Positions 40,628-49,980 of a stretch of DNA of 64,000 nucleotides are shown one piece after another (position 1 is the stretch's first letter; each line of letters starts with the position of its first letter). The translations under genes and the position numbers were made by a program. Under the pieces are notes generated by a model, which searched no databases, was not told where the DNA came from, and was given only the letters and a program-made list of their open reading frames with translations. The DNA is from a virus: IMG/VR virus record IMGVR_UViG_3300048922_000467, positions 22,454-86,453 of that record; one strand, given 5' to 3'.

Positions 40628-40950
40628 GCACTAACCTCCACGACCAGGGCGTTGCCCAGGTATTCGCCGCTCAGGCGCAGGCCGATCTGTCCGTCGATCA
40701 CCGAGACCACCTGGACCCGCTCGAGCTTGATGCGCGGTTCCCAGCGGCCCAGCGCGCGGGCAACCTCGGCCTGCACGGCACTTTTCCAACCGTCGTTGAC
40801 CGGCATGTCGACGTAGCGGCGCAAGGTGCTGCCGTAAGCCGGACGCATGCGCCGACTCCCTACAGGGGTCGTCAGGATGTCGCCGATGGACTGCTTGAGG
40901 TGGTCAACCCCGGACAGCGATAGGCCCGTGCTGCGGTCGACGCCGATCAT
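40624..40950 (-). CDS. Baseplate protein gpW-like (gp25 family)
   Basis: 108 aa from ATG at 40950; MIGVDRSTG and DILTTPVGSRRMRPAYGS are the gp25/W signature. ATGA overlap with J. Confidence 0.9.
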   Translation of the reverse strand: MIGVDRSTGLSLSGVDHLKQSIGDILTTPVGSRRMRPAYGSTLRRYVDMPVNDGWKSAVQAEVARALGRWEPRIKLERVQVVSVIDGQIGLRLSGEYLGNALVVEVSA

Positions 40951-40954
40951 GGGG

Positions 40955-41185
40955 TCAGCCCTCGCGCACCAGGTCCGAATGCGCCTGCAGGAAGGCCATG
41001 GCCTCAGCGTCGTCTTCGGCAACGCTCACCAACTGTGCACGCACGGGCAGTTCGCGCATGCTGTCCGGCAGGATCAGCACGCGGGAGGTGAAAACGGTGT
41101 CGCGGAACGTCACCTGCGCCGGCGCCGGTGCGGCCTCGGTGGTGGTGGTGTCTGGATCTGCTGCAGTGGTCTTTTTCGTGGCCAT
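40955..41185 (-). CDS. Small uncharacterised late protein (76 aa)
   Basis: Thr/Ala-rich N-terminus then VTFRDTVFTSRVLILPDSM. Ends 4 nt before the W gene; preceded by a hairpin (41203-41221). No known function. Confidence 0.55.
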   Translation of the reverse strand: MATKKTTAADPDTTTTEAAPAPAQVTFRDTVFTSRVLILPDSMRELPVRAQLVSVAEDDAEAMAFLQAHSDLVREG

Positions 41186-41198
41186 GTGTGGCTCCAAT

Positions 41199-41222
41199 GA
41201 AAGGCCCGCACGCGGCGGGCCT
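41199..41222 (-). promoter_or_regulatory. Hairpin leader before the 76-aa gene
   Basis: GGCCCGC/GCGGGCC stem followed on the minus strand by TTTCATTGGAG and the ATG at 41185. Confidence 0.5.
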
Positions 41223-41241
41223 TGGAAGGGTTGGTGAGGGG

Positions 41242-41556
41242 TTAGCCGTGCTTGGCGACGGCCTTTTCGACTTCTACAGCCAGCGCAGTGGCCAGGGCCT
41301 GGGGCTTGGCCGTGCTTTGGATGTTGAGGTTGATCGTCACACTGCGCGCCGGCCCTTCGATGTAGCGGCCGCCGCTCAATGCGCGGCACAGGCCCTCAGC
41401 GATAACCTCTGGCTCGTTGTCGCCGGCCAGCAGCCGACGCCAGTAGTCGCGCATGCGGTACTGATCAAATTCCCCGGTGATCTGCCGAGCCACCATGGTG
41501 GCCACCGTCTCGCTGTCGACCCCGTTGATGGGTCCGCGTGTCTTGCTGTCAGCCAT
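41242..41556 (-). CDS. Uncharacterised late protein (104 aa)
   Basis: Begins 7 nt after the gpV stop. Contains GRYIEGPARSVTINLNIQSTAKPQ. Located in the baseplate gene group; function unknown. Confidence 0.55.
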   Translation of the reverse strand: MADSKTRGPINGVDSETVATMVARQITGEFDQYRMRDYWRRLLAGDNEPEVIAEGLCRALSGGRYIEGPARSVTINLNIQSTAKPQALATALAVEVEKAVAKHG

Positions 41557-41563
41557 GCCTGCC

Positions 41564-42166
41564 TCAATGCTTGTGGTTGGGGGTGTTGCCGGCGGTATCG
41601 ATGATCCTTGCACCGCCGAATATGTCGCCCGTTACGCGTAACACGCCGTTGACTTGAACGTTGCCCTGCAGGGTGATGCTCGGTGCCTTGACCGTGACCG
41701 CCTGGGCCTCGACGGATGCCGTCGCGGTCTTGGCGGTGATGGTGTCGTCGGTGATCACCGCCGTACTGCTGCCGACCTTGGTGGTGACCGTGCCGCTGGG
41801 TAGCGTGATGGTGTAGCTCTTGGCCTCCCAGTCGTAGACCAGCGAACCGCCATCGTCGAAGCGCCAAACCTCGACGTGGTCGCGGTTGTCCGGCTGGGGA
41901 CCGGCGTTGCCGTATAGCCCTGGCACGAACGTACCCTGCGCCGGTTCGCCGCTCGGGCTGATCAGCGCACCCTGCTCGCCCAGGCTGGGCGCTCGCCAGT
42001 GCCGTGCCTTGCCGGCGGCCAGGGCATACCAGCGCACCCAGGCGCTGGTCCAATCGCCGCCGTCTGACACACGCACCTTGCCGGCTGCCAGGTCTACGCC
42101 GACGACGTAGCAGGGAATCACCAGGCCTGCCAGCATGCGATCGGCCTGGGCCGCCGCGTAGCTCAT
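41564..42166 (-). CDS. Baseplate spike protein gpV-like
   Basis: 200 aa from ATG at 42166. OB-like N-terminus ([32 protein letters not shown]) then a repetitive beta-helix tip ([19 protein letters not shown]) ending in His-rich NTPNHKH, which in P2 V binds metal at the spike tip. Confidence 0.88.
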   Translation of the reverse strand: MSYAAAQADRMLAGLVIPCYVVGVDLAAGKVRVSDGGDWTSAWVRWYALAAGKARHWRAPSLGEQGALISPSGEPAQGTFVPGLYGNAGPQPDNRDHVEVWRFDDGGSLVYDWEAKSYTITLPSGTVTTKVGSSTAVITDDTITAKTATASVEAQAVTVKAPSITLQGNVQVNGVLRVTGDIFGGARIIDTAGNTPNHKH

Positions 42167-42723
42167 GCCAGACTCTCCGGCGCCTGCAGACTCTCCGGCG
42201 CCTGATAGTGGCCTTCGTTGCTCGGTCCAGACTGAGGATCGAAGGCAAAGACCAGCGACCCCGGCGGTTCGTCTGGCCATGGCCACTCGGTGTCGCCCAA
42301 GTAGACCACCTGCCGCCATTGCACTGACCAGCCGACGCATTTCAGCAGTTCCGGCGTGATCTCCGACGGCATGGCCTGCACGTCATGGGTCTGGTCGACG
42401 AAGTCCAGATCCCAATACTGCCCGTCCAGCAACTTGACCAGCTTGCTGGCCAGGATCGCGGCCTGCAGCGGCGCCTGTTCGCGGACCTCCTCGACCAGAA
42501 TCAAGGCCTCGAAGGTGGCCACGATGCAGGTGCGGCCGTCGCCGGGATCTGGCCCAGGGGCCATGCCGGTGATGGCATAGAACAGCGCCGGCAGTTTCAT
42601 GCCCTCCTCGATCACCGGATAGGCCGCGATGTTCTGCAGCTGCGGCAGCGCCTGGGTCATGGCCTCGGTCATGGCCGTGTGCAACTGGGTCAGCTCGCTA
42701 GGTGATGTCTGCTGTTCGCTCAT
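42163..42723 (-). CDS. Uncharacterised tail-completion-type protein
   Basis: 186 aa. Lies upstream of gpV where P2 has R/S completion genes; similarity is not clear. Its last residues encode [12 protein letters not shown] from an 18-bp tandem duplication (42168-42203). ATGA overlap with gpV. Confidence 0.55.
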   Translation of the reverse strand: MSEQQTSPSELTQLHTAMTEAMTQALPQLQNIAAYPVIEEGMKLPALFYAITGMAPGPDPGDGRTCIVATFEALILVEEVREQAPLQAAILASKLVKLLDGQYWDLDFVDQTHDVQAMPSEITPELLKCVGWSVQWRQVVYLGDTEWPWPDEPPGSLVFAFDPQSGPSNEGHYQAPESLQAPESLA

Positions 42724-43072
42724 GCTTCACCGTCAGGATCAGGGTTACCCAGCCGGTACCATCAGGCTCCGGCCGTACCACGGTGTAGGCCCCGCCGCCG
42801 TCCTCGGGGGCCAGCTCGATGGTCAGAGCAGCCCCCTTGCCCAGGCCGGCCGCGTCGGTCACCGGCAGACTGAACTGGGGTTCGCGCGCCGCCTCGGCGT
42901 TGATGCTCGAGGCCAGGCGCTTGCTGCCCAGCTGGGGGTCGCGGAAGGGATTTTCGAAGATGCCCTGCACTGAACGGCCATCGGCAAGCGTGGCTCGATC
43001 GCCGACACATCGCAGAATGGGTCCGTCCAGGCGCCGGGCCGCACGCTCTCGAAAGCTCGATGCCGTCGCCAT
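42698..43072 (-). CDS. Head-tail joining-type protein
   Basis: 124 aa. FRERAARRLDGPILRCVGD and a beta-rich remainder resemble small lambda FII-like joining proteins next to the capsid genes. Positional call. Confidence 0.5.
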   Translation of the reverse strand: MATASSFRERAARRLDGPILRCVGDRATLADGRSVQGIFENPFRDPQLGSKRLASSINAEAAREPQFSLPVTDAAGLGKGAALTIELAPEDGGGAYTVVRPEPDGTGWVTLILTVKHERTADIT

Positions 43073-43386
43073 CACTGCACGATCAGCACTTCGGCATAGC
43101 CGCCGGCGGAATCGCTCAGCAGCTTGCCGTAGGGCTTGGAGCCTTCCGTACCCGGCGCGACCAGCGCGCCGTCCTTCACGCTGGCCGCGTTGCCGGCCTT
43201 GAGCGAGGCGTCGGCCGGGACGCTCCAGGCCCCGGCCGTGCGGTAGGTGATGAGCGTGCCCTTGGGGCCGCTTTCCAGCGGCATGACCGCCAGGTCGTTG
43301 ATCACTTGGGGAACGCCCTTCTCCGACCCGCCGGTCGGTGCCGGCAGGGTGACGGTGTCGCCACTGTTCACATAGTTGGTCGCCAT
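43072..43386 (-). CDS. DUF2190-type capsid cement protein
   Basis: 104 aa. MATNYVNSGDTVTLPAPTGG and the Gly/Val beta-rich remainder fit DUF2190 proteins, which decorate or stabilise capsids. Starts downstream of a strong hairpin leader next to the capsid gene. Confidence 0.75.
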   Translation of the reverse strand: MATNYVNSGDTVTLPAPTGGSEKGVPQVINDLAVMPLESGPKGTLITYRTAGAWSVPADASLKAGNAASVKDGALVAPGTEGSKPYGKLLSDSAGGYAEVLIVQ

Positions 43387-43410
43387 GATTCTCTTTCTCC
43401 AGAAACAACA

Positions 43411-43431
43411 AACCCCGCAGGTGCGGGGTGT
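43411..43431 (-). promoter_or_regulatory. Hairpin leader before the cement gene
   Basis: CCCCGC/GCGGGG stem then TTTGTTGTTTCTGGAG on the minus strand, 20-30 nt before the ATG at 43386; nearly the same leader as at 30117. Confidence 0.55.
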
Positions 43432-43448
43432 TTGGCATCGCGCGCGGC

Positions 43449-45500
43449 TTACTGGCCGGCGGACTTGTTCAAGCCGCGAGCATCGAGCGCGGACACGCCG
43501 GCATCGATGCGGACCTTGGAGGCGATACCGTCGCTGGTGAAGCCTTCCTGCTGGTCGAAATACGGCGTCTCGATACCGTCCAGGTAAGCCACCTCGATGG
43601 TGTCCGAGCCTTGCTTGGCCGCCATGTAGTAACTGGTGGCCGAATCCACGTCCAGTCGTGGTTCGGCGATGACCTGGGCGAAGTTGCGGATCGGGTTGTC
43701 GATGCCGGCATTGGTTTCGGCGCCCGGTACCGAGGCCGAGCGGATCAGCTGGTTGGCCTTGTCTTCCAGGGCCACCGGGCACAACAGGAAGGCAGGACGG
43801 ATGTTCAACGGACGCGGCTTGGCGTCCTTGGCCACTGTGGCCTGCTGCAGCGCCATGGCGGTCTTGGCTGCGCTCATCGCCTCGATCGACAGCTTGGAAG
43901 CGGCGCCGGTGAAGAGGTTCTTGCGCGAGGCATCGAACAGCGGTTTGCCGTCCTTCATCTTGCCGTTCTTGATCAACAGGTCGTAGACCAGGTCACCGAT
44001 GGTCGCACGCGCGGCTTCACCCATCAGGCGCGGAACCGCAGTCAGCGCGTCGAGATCATCGTTGATGATCGCCTGACGGTTGATGGTGAACAGCTCGCCG
44101 TAGGTGGCCAGCTGGATGGTCTCCCCGGTGTCGCCCAGGGTGATGTTCTTGTAATCGGCACCAGGACGCACCTCACGCAGCGACGAGAACGACCCCAGGC
44201 CAACGCGGTTGGCGACCTTGAAGTCGCTCAGACGGCCTTTCTTGGTCCAGAGGTGATACGTCTCTTCGGACTTCTCCCAGCCCGCCAGCAGCGACTTATA
44301 GGCCGCGTCGAGCAAGATGTTGCCGAAGTCACTCGAGCCGTGAGTAAAGGCCAGGCCAACCATGCTCATAGGGTGCAGCGTCGAGACCGGCACGCCGCGC
44401 TCGACCAGCGAGGCACGAGCCAGCTCGCGCAGGGTCATGAAATTGAAGCCGTTGTCGTTCTGCAGCTCGTCCAGGCCGGCCCGCGCGTAGATCGAGGCGC
44501 GAACCGAGTCGCCCACCAGGTTGCCGTTGGTAATGTGGCCATGATGGCGGACGGTACCGGTTGGGGTCGTACCTTGGCCGATCACCTCGAGCAGCTTGGC
44601 GTTGGCCTGCTCGAGCGTGCAGTTGGTGTCGTTCAGGCAGGTATCGCGCAACGCTTCGTGCCCGGTGAAGGGGGTGAAGGCCGCCTGAATGGCGGTACGG
44701 CGAGCACCATCAGCCGCCAGGACACGCGCGGCGATCTGCTCGGTGGTTTCGGTGGGGTTGCCAGGCGTTGTTGCTGGCACGCCTGCAGGCGGGGTGACCG
44801 AACCGCGTGGGGTGAAGAGTTGCTGTGCAGCTGGGGGCATGTTGGTGTAGTCCTTCAGGCGGTTGGAGTTGATCGTGGCGAAGGCTTCGATCGGGTCAAG
44901 CAAGGTGTCGGCAAAGCCCAGGGCGACCGCCTCGGCGCCGGTCATCCAGGTTTCGGCCGTCAGCAGCGCCTCGACCTCTTCGACGCTCTTGCCGGTCTTG
45001 GCGACGTACACCGCCACCATGCCGGTCTCGAACTTGTCGAGGGTTTCGGCGTACTTACGCATGGCCTCGGCGTCGCCGCCCTGGATGCCCCAGGGCTTGT
45101 GAACCATCATCATGGCGTTGACCGGCATGCGGATCTCGTCGCAGGCCATGGCCACCACGCTGCCCATGCTCGCGGCCAGGCCGACCACGGTGCCGATCAC
45201 GCGCGCCTTGTGGCTCTTGAGCAGGTTGTACATGGCCATGCCTTCGAAAACGGCACCGCCGGGCGAGTTGATGTGCAGGTTGATCTGCGACACGTCGCCC
45301 ACGGCGCGCAGGTCGTTGGCAAACTGCTGCGCCGAGATCCCCCAGTCGCCAATGTCGCCGAACAGATACACCTCGGCCACGCCGCGCGTGGCAGCGGCCT
45401 TGATGGTGTACCAGCTGCTGCCGGGGCTACCCGTCGTCGTCCCGACCGACCCCTGCGGGTCCATCAGCGGCGGGGGCAGGTTCCTTGTTTGCGTCTGCAT
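43449..45500 (-). CDS. ClpP-like prohead protease / major capsid protein fusion
   Basis: 683 aa. The first about 230 residues are a ClpP-fold protease: INSPGGAVFEGMAMYN, nucleophile Ser in GLAASMGSVVAMA, and MMMVHKPW with the His. The rest, after a Pro/Thr linker, is the capsid subunit (DLVYDLLIKNGKMKDGKPLF, RPAFLLCPVALEDKANQLI). Such single-polypeptide fusions are known; self-cleavage between the parts is likely. Its start lies inside the 3' end of the portal gene. Confidence 0.88.
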   Translation of the reverse strand: MQTQTRNLPPPLMDPQGSVGTTTGSPGSSWYTIKAAATRGVAEVYLFGDIGDWGISAQQFANDLRAVGDVSQINLHINSPGGAVFEGMAMYNLLKSHKARVIGTVVGLAASMGSVVAMACDEIRMPVNAMMMVHKPWGIQGGDAEAMRKYAETLDKFETGMVAVYVAKTGKSVEEVEALLTAETWMTGAEAVALGFADTLLDPIEAFATINSNRLKDYTNMPPAAQQLFTPRGSVTPPAGVPATTPGNPTETTEQIAARVLAADGARRTAIQAAFTPFTGHEALRDTCLNDTNCTLEQANAKLLEVIGQGTTPTGTVRHHGHITNGNLVGDSVRASIYARAGLDELQNDNGFNFMTLRELARASLVERGVPVSTLHPMSMVGLAFTHGSSDFGNILLDAAYKSLLAGWEKSEETYHLWTKKGRLSDFKVANRVGLGSFSSLREVRPGADYKNITLGDTGETIQLATYGELFTINRQAIINDDLDALTAVPRLMGEAARATIGDLVYDLLIKNGKMKDGKPLFDASRKNLFTGAASKLSIEAMSAAKTAMALQQATVAKDAKPRPLNIRPAFLLCPVALEDKANQLIRSASVPGAETNAGIDNPIRNFAQVIAEPRLDVDSATSYYMAAKQGSDTIEVAYLDGIETPYFDQQEGFTSDGIASKVRIDAGVSALDARGLNKSAGQ

Positions 45501-46983
45501 CGGTTTGGTTCTTCCCGTAGATTTGGTGGTAGTAGTCCGAACTCAGGACCAGCTCGGCCGCGCGGTTGGCGGCAATCTCCGCGATCCGCGAGGCCTTGAG
45601 TTCGGACGGGTTGCGCTGCCGGGACCGGGCCACCTCGGCCTCGTCGGCAAAGCCTGCCTTGACCAGGATTTCCCAGGCGGTTGCCTCATGCACAGGGTTG
45701 ATCCAGGGCATGACCGGGCCTTGGTAGAAGGCGCCGTAGAGGGTCCGCTGATCAACGTCAGGTGGCACCCGCAGCTGTCCGCTCATGACCGCCATGCGCA
45801 GCCAGGCCCGGTACACCGGCCGGCACCAGTAGTCGATGAACTCGTGCTGCAGCAGGTCATAGCCCAGCTGGCCCTCGACCAGCTCCTGCCGCTGCGCCGA
45901 GTAGGTGCCGTCGTAGCTGCGGGCCACGCTCGAGTAAGTGCTACGCGCGCCGGCGGCCACCGCCTTGAGCTGACCGTTGCGGAAGCCTTCAAGGAAGGGA
46001 TTCGGGCGGTTGCTCTCGATCATCCCGACTTCCTCACCGGGCAGCAGGTTGTCCATCACCGTACCTGGGGCAAACGGGAAGGTTCGCTGCTGCTGTGTCT
46101 GTCCCTGGGCGGGTGGCACATAGTCGTCAGGCGTGCCCTTCTTGATGTACATGGCCAGCGCGGCGCTGATCCGCGCGGCCACACGCTCGCTCTGCTCGTA
46201 GTCCTTGATGTCCGCCAGGCGGATTACCACCGAGTGCAGGAGCGGCTGGCCTCGGTTCTGACCAATGCGCTTGCGGTTGGCGATGTGAATCACCTGATCG
46301 GCCGGCACGCGCTTGGTGTTGCTCGCCCACTTCTGGCCAACCATGGCCCCTGGATGGCCATCAAGCAGGTGATAAGCCTTCACCCGCCGCCAGTTGTCGC
46401 GCTCGACGCCCTGGACGATGCCAGCGCAGTAGTCGACGTATTCAACCGGCAGGTAATCAGGCTCGAGCAGCTCGATGGCAAAGGGCACACCGTGCAGGTG
46501 CGTATAGCCTGGCACCTTGCCCATGAGCATTTGCCCCAGGGCCTCCCCGTCGCGTAACCAGGTGCGGCACACCAACCGCTCCATCTGCGGCCGGGTCAGC
46601 TCGCCGGAGGTCTCAGGGCGCAGCGACCATTCGGCCCACAGCGACTTGATGGCCGCTGCAAACGCTGTATGCACCGTGCCGTCATAACGCAGGGGAATCG
46701 GCTCGACAGCGATGCCAGGCCCGCCCACTACACGCTCCTCGAGCCGATCGAACAGACCTGTGACCAGGTCGTGATCCTCGTCCAACTTGCGGCACTGCTC
46801 ACGCAGGGATTTCAGCGAGGCGTGCAGCGAGCTGTCGGCGTCTTTTGCCTGTTTCTTGGGCTTGTGCGTGCGTGAGGGCTTGGCGGCCTCGAAGGCCAGA
46901 ATCACGCTGCGGGCACGCATGCGATCGGCAACCACGCGCGGGAAGAACGGCGCCAAGGCGCGGTCGACCAGGTCACCGATCAT
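45427..46983 (-). CDS. Lambda-type phage portal protein
   Basis: 518 aa from ATG at 46983. QCRKLDEDHDLVTGLFDRLE, TWLRDGEALGQMLMG, and ADQVIHIANRKRIGQNRGQP are hallmarks of the lambda B portal family. Located after gpW and before the protease/capsid gene. Confidence 0.9.
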   Translation of the reverse strand: MIGDLVDRALAPFFPRVVADRMRARSVILAFEAAKPSRTHKPKKQAKDADSSLHASLKSLREQCRKLDEDHDLVTGLFDRLEERVVGGPGIAVEPIPLRYDGTVHTAFAAAIKSLWAEWSLRPETSGELTRPQMERLVCRTWLRDGEALGQMLMGKVPGYTHLHGVPFAIELLEPDYLPVEYVDYCAGIVQGVERDNWRRVKAYHLLDGHPGAMVGQKWASNTKRVPADQVIHIANRKRIGQNRGQPLLHSVVIRLADIKDYEQSERVAARISAALAMYIKKGTPDDYVPPAQGQTQQQRTFPFAPGTVMDNLLPGEEVGMIESNRPNPFLEGFRNGQLKAVAAGARSTYSSVARSYDGTYSAQRQELVEGQLGYDLLQHEFIDYWCRPVYRAWLRMAVMSGQLRVPPDVDQRTLYGAFYQGPVMPWINPVHEATAWEILVKAGFADEAEVARSRQRNPSELKASRIAEIAANRAAELVLSSDYYHQIYGKNQTDADANKEPAPAADGPAGVGRDDDG

Positions 46984-47189
46984 TCGAACGTCGCCAGGGA
47001 GTGCCCTGGACGCCCTCCGCGTGCTGCAGCAGCGGCGCGGCGCTCCCATTCCAAGCGACCGGCGCGGATCTGCGGCAGCTCGGCCATCGTCACGCGGCGG
47101 CCGCCAAACTGCACGTCCTTGCCGCCCTCGAGCAGGTCAATTTCGGCCTGCATGTAGCGGTCCACCATTTCCTGTGCGGTTACAGCCAT
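46980..47189 (-). CDS. gpW-type head completion protein
   Basis: 69 aa. VTAQEMVDRYMQAEIDLLEG and FGGRRVTMAELPQIRAGRL match lambda gpW. ATGA overlap with portal. Confidence 0.85.
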   Translation of the reverse strand: MAVTAQEMVDRYMQAEIDLLEGGKDVQFGGRRVTMAELPQIRAGRLEWERRAAAAARGGRPGHSLATFE

Positions 47190-49264
47190 CCGCTGTCTCC
47201 TGTATCGATCCAATCGCCAGAAACTGACGGTGGGTCTGGTTGGGGGGATGCCGGGGGATCTGCTACTGGGGCAGGCTCCGGCTCGCTTTCGGGTTCGCTT
47301 GGCTGCTCAGCGGCTGTTTCGTCGGCCTCCTCGTCAGCCTCGGGGGAGAGTTGCAGCGGCTGCGCTTGAATCTTGTAGGCCTGCACTGCTGGGTTCTGCA
47401 GGGCCAGCACCTCAAGGTCCAAGCCGAACTTCTGCTGACTGATCCGCAGGGCGGCAAGCGCGTACACAAAGCAGTCGAGTGCTTCGTTGCGTCGCTTCTT
47501 GGCGTCCCAGCGCAGCACGCGACGCCCGCGCACGATGACCCACACCTTGCTCTCGCTGGTCAGCTGCTTGAGTTCGTCGTCGTCGCAGATCAAGTCGTCT
47601 GCAGGGAAGTGAACAAGCCCAGGTACTGGGCGATCGCCATCAGGCTGCAGCTTGAGGCGGTTGTAGATAACCTCTTTGGCGTTGTCGGTACCGACCTCGG
47701 TTAGGTAGGTCTTGGACTTCTTGTCTTTTTTCTTCGGGAACGAGGCGATGGCCTTGCCGTAGGTACTGGCCCCGAATATCGGGATGACCCAGTGCAGACC
47801 GTGCTTGCGGCTCTGCTCCTTGACGGTGTCGGAGTGGTGACCACCGGAGTCCCAGCACCACCGCATCACGCCCATGACCGTGCCATCGGCGCGGGTGAAC
47901 TGCCGGTGCAGCTCCAGCCCCACCTGCCGCAGCAGCTCGATACTGGACGGGTCGCCCGTAAGCACACGCCGATAGATCAGCCATGACTCTTCGCCAGAGC
48001 CAAACGCCCATACTCGCAGCTCGTAGCGATCGTCCTGGGTATCGATCGATCCCATGAGTACCAGGGCGCGCGCCGGCACCTGCGCTGGGTAGACCTCGCG
48101 CCGCTCGCGCAGCTGCTCCCAGCTGACCTTTTCCGTTTCGTCCTCTTCCCACACCTCACCCAGGGTGGTGTTGACGAAGGTTTTCAGCTTGCCGCGGTCT
48201 TTGCCGACCTCGACGCGCTCGGCGGCGATCTCCACCCAGGTGGTGAAGGTCGAATAGATGGTCCAGATGTGAAACGTGACCGAGCGCGGCGGCGCGATCG
48301 GCTTATCGTCAGCGCGAAACCACGACATGCTGTCACGCGTCCACACGCCGGTGCGATCGCAGATATAGCGTCCGGTCTTGGCGGCCGCTTCGACCATTTC
48401 GTGGTACTCGAACGTACCGCCCTGGCAGTGCTCACACAGGTACCAGGCCGCTACCACCTCGCCGTCCTCGCCCTTGCGCCACTTCAAGCCATACGGCTCA
48501 TCAGGCCCGCCCCATTTCAGGGTCTGCTCGGCGCCGCAGCATGGGGCCTTGATGTGGAAGCGCATGTACCGCGAAGACTTCTCGGCGGCTCGGCTGACCT
48601 GACAGGCACCGGCAATACCAGGGGTCGATCCCCTGATCGACTTCTTGTAGGTCGAACCCTCCAGGCGCTTGTCGCCCAGCATCGTCGGCGCGCCTTCACC
48701 CTCGATGTCAGGGTCAAACTTCGACAGCTCGTCGTAGACCACCTCATCGGGGCTTTTCTCGCGGTAGTTGCGGGCCGCTTTGCCCCCCAGGCACCACAGC
48801 ATCTTGCGGTTCTCGAAGCACTTCGAGTCGATGGTGTTATCGCCGTGCTTCTTGCCGTGCCACGGGGCCAGGGCCAGCAGCACCGGCACGTCACGAATCA
48901 TCGTATCGACGTGCCGCTTCATCATGCCTTCCGCGTCCGGGTCGGTCGGGCAGTACATGAGCAGATTGCGTTTCTTGTGCTGAACCTTGTAGCCGTGGTT
49001 CGCCATCAGCATCTTGGTGTAGCCGATCCGCGCAGACTTGATCAGGTTGACGATGCGGATCAGGTCATTGCCCATCGCGTTGAGCAGCGCGACCTGGAAG
49101 GGCGCAGTGGTCCACCGGCCTTCCTGATAGGACGACTCGGACGACAGGTAAAAATGCTTGTCGGCCCACTCAACGGCCGACAGGGGAGGTTCTTTGTAGA
49201 GCGCGGCCAAGCCACGCCTGACCGCTTCACCCAGACTCTTTGTCCAGGGCGGCGACGTACTCAT
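47180..49264 (-). CDS. Terminase large subunit, GpA family
   Basis: 694 aa. PPLSAVEWADKHFYLSSES and IVNLIKSARIGYTKMLMAN belong to the GpA family, which works with Nu1-type small subunits at cos sites. A CEHCQG finger lies in the middle and GSIDTQDDRYEL starts the nuclease part. The C-terminus is Pro/Glu-rich. Cos packaging is implied. Confidence 0.9.
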   Translation of the reverse strand: MSTSPPWTKSLGEAVRRGLAALYKEPPLSAVEWADKHFYLSSESSYQEGRWTTAPFQVALLNAMGNDLIRIVNLIKSARIGYTKMLMANHGYKVQHKKRNLLMYCPTDPDAEGMMKRHVDTMIRDVPVLLALAPWHGKKHGDNTIDSKCFENRKMLWCLGGKAARNYREKSPDEVVYDELSKFDPDIEGEGAPTMLGDKRLEGSTYKKSIRGSTPGIAGACQVSRAAEKSSRYMRFHIKAPCCGAEQTLKWGGPDEPYGLKWRKGEDGEVVAAWYLCEHCQGGTFEYHEMVEAAAKTGRYICDRTGVWTRDSMSWFRADDKPIAPPRSVTFHIWTIYSTFTTWVEIAAERVEVGKDRGKLKTFVNTTLGEVWEEDETEKVSWEQLRERREVYPAQVPARALVLMGSIDTQDDRYELRVWAFGSGEESWLIYRRVLTGDPSSIELLRQVGLELHRQFTRADGTVMGVMRWCWDSGGHHSDTVKEQSRKHGLHWVIPIFGASTYGKAIASFPKKKDKKSKTYLTEVGTDNAKEVIYNRLKLQPDGDRPVPGLVHFPADDLICDDDELKQLTSESKVWVIVRGRRVLRWDAKKRRNEALDCFVYALAALRISQQKFGLDLEVLALQNPAVQAYKIQAQPLQLSPEADEEADETAAEQPSEPESEPEPAPVADPPASPQPDPPSVSGDWIDTGDSGWL

Positions 49265-49772
49265 CTAGCAGCTCCGGTATGGTTTCGGCCAGACCGGCCG
49301 CTTCGTTACGCGTAACAGCAATTTCCCGCTCGAAGCTCTCCATGAAACGGATCTCGAGGTCAGGGTGTTTGAGCTTCACTTTCTTGGGGATCGTGTCCAG
49401 GTAGGAGGCCAGCAGAGCGCACAGCCTGGCCAACATGAACGTGGCGAAAGCGACGGGGACCAGCTCCTTCTCCCCTACCCGGTTTTTCCGGGCCTGGGCG
49501 TCGGCCTGCTCCTTGGTGAGCCGCCATCGCTCGAAGTCGATCTTGTGTCCGATCAGCGGATCGATGTCGGCAGCACCAGGTTGTTGTTTCCCCGTCTGGT
49601 GCTGCAGGCGGTTGTCGAGCACCGACCGGGTGTCGTAGAAGGATTCGCGGCCGATCTTCGCGACCGGCTCAACCTTCCATTTATCAAAGGCTTGGACGGT
49701 GATCCCGAGGCTTTCGGCCATGCTTTTTTTGTTCAGCCAATACGGCTTGCGTGCGATCGTTGAAATGGCCAT
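49227..49772 (-). CDS. Terminase small subunit, Nu1-like
   Basis: 181 aa from ATG at 49772. N-terminal winged HTH (NKKSMAESLGITVQAFDKW) and an acidic C-terminus that overlaps the start of the large subunit gene. Binds cos in lambda-like systems. Confidence 0.75.
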   Translation of the reverse strand: MAISTIARKPYWLNKKSMAESLGITVQAFDKWKVEPVAKIGRESFYDTRSVLDNRLQHQTGKQQPGAADIDPLIGHKIDFERWRLTKEQADAQARKNRVGEKELVPVAFATFMLARLCALLASYLDTIPKKVKLKHPDLEIRFMESFEREIAVTRNEAAGLAETIPELLDEYVAALDKESG

Positions 49773-49980
49773 AGACGAAACAACAACCAACCTCTGAAAT
49801 TGGGTCGTACATAGCGAAGAAGCGGGGCCCGAATTACCCCCTACCCCCGGTACCCTCGGGAGGACCCGCCGAAAATGGTCAAAAATCGACCAAAACCGAC
49901 AGAATCGACCCGCTCGCCCTACCCCCTCACCCCTGCAAGCCACGGAATACGTGGCCTCCAGCGTATCGGCCTGGAAACGG
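49773..49980. other. Gene-free segment before terS; candidate cos region
   Basis: No ORF. Contains GCGGGGCCCGAATTA and clustered TCGACC/GGTCGA-like motifs (49877-49910: GGTCAAAAATCGACCAAAACC). In cos phages the cohesive-end site and its TerS-binding sites lie directly upstream of terS, so this is the best candidate, without proof. Confidence 0.35.

Noticed and set aside
43428-45599. A 723-codon plus-strand open frame opposite the capsid gene
   Set aside because: Antisense shadow of the GC-rich protease/capsid gene; composition (Gly/Arg/His-rich) is not protein-like and there is no RBS.
45112-46557. A 481-codon plus-strand frame opposite the portal gene
   Set aside because: Shadow of a gene with strong portal homology.
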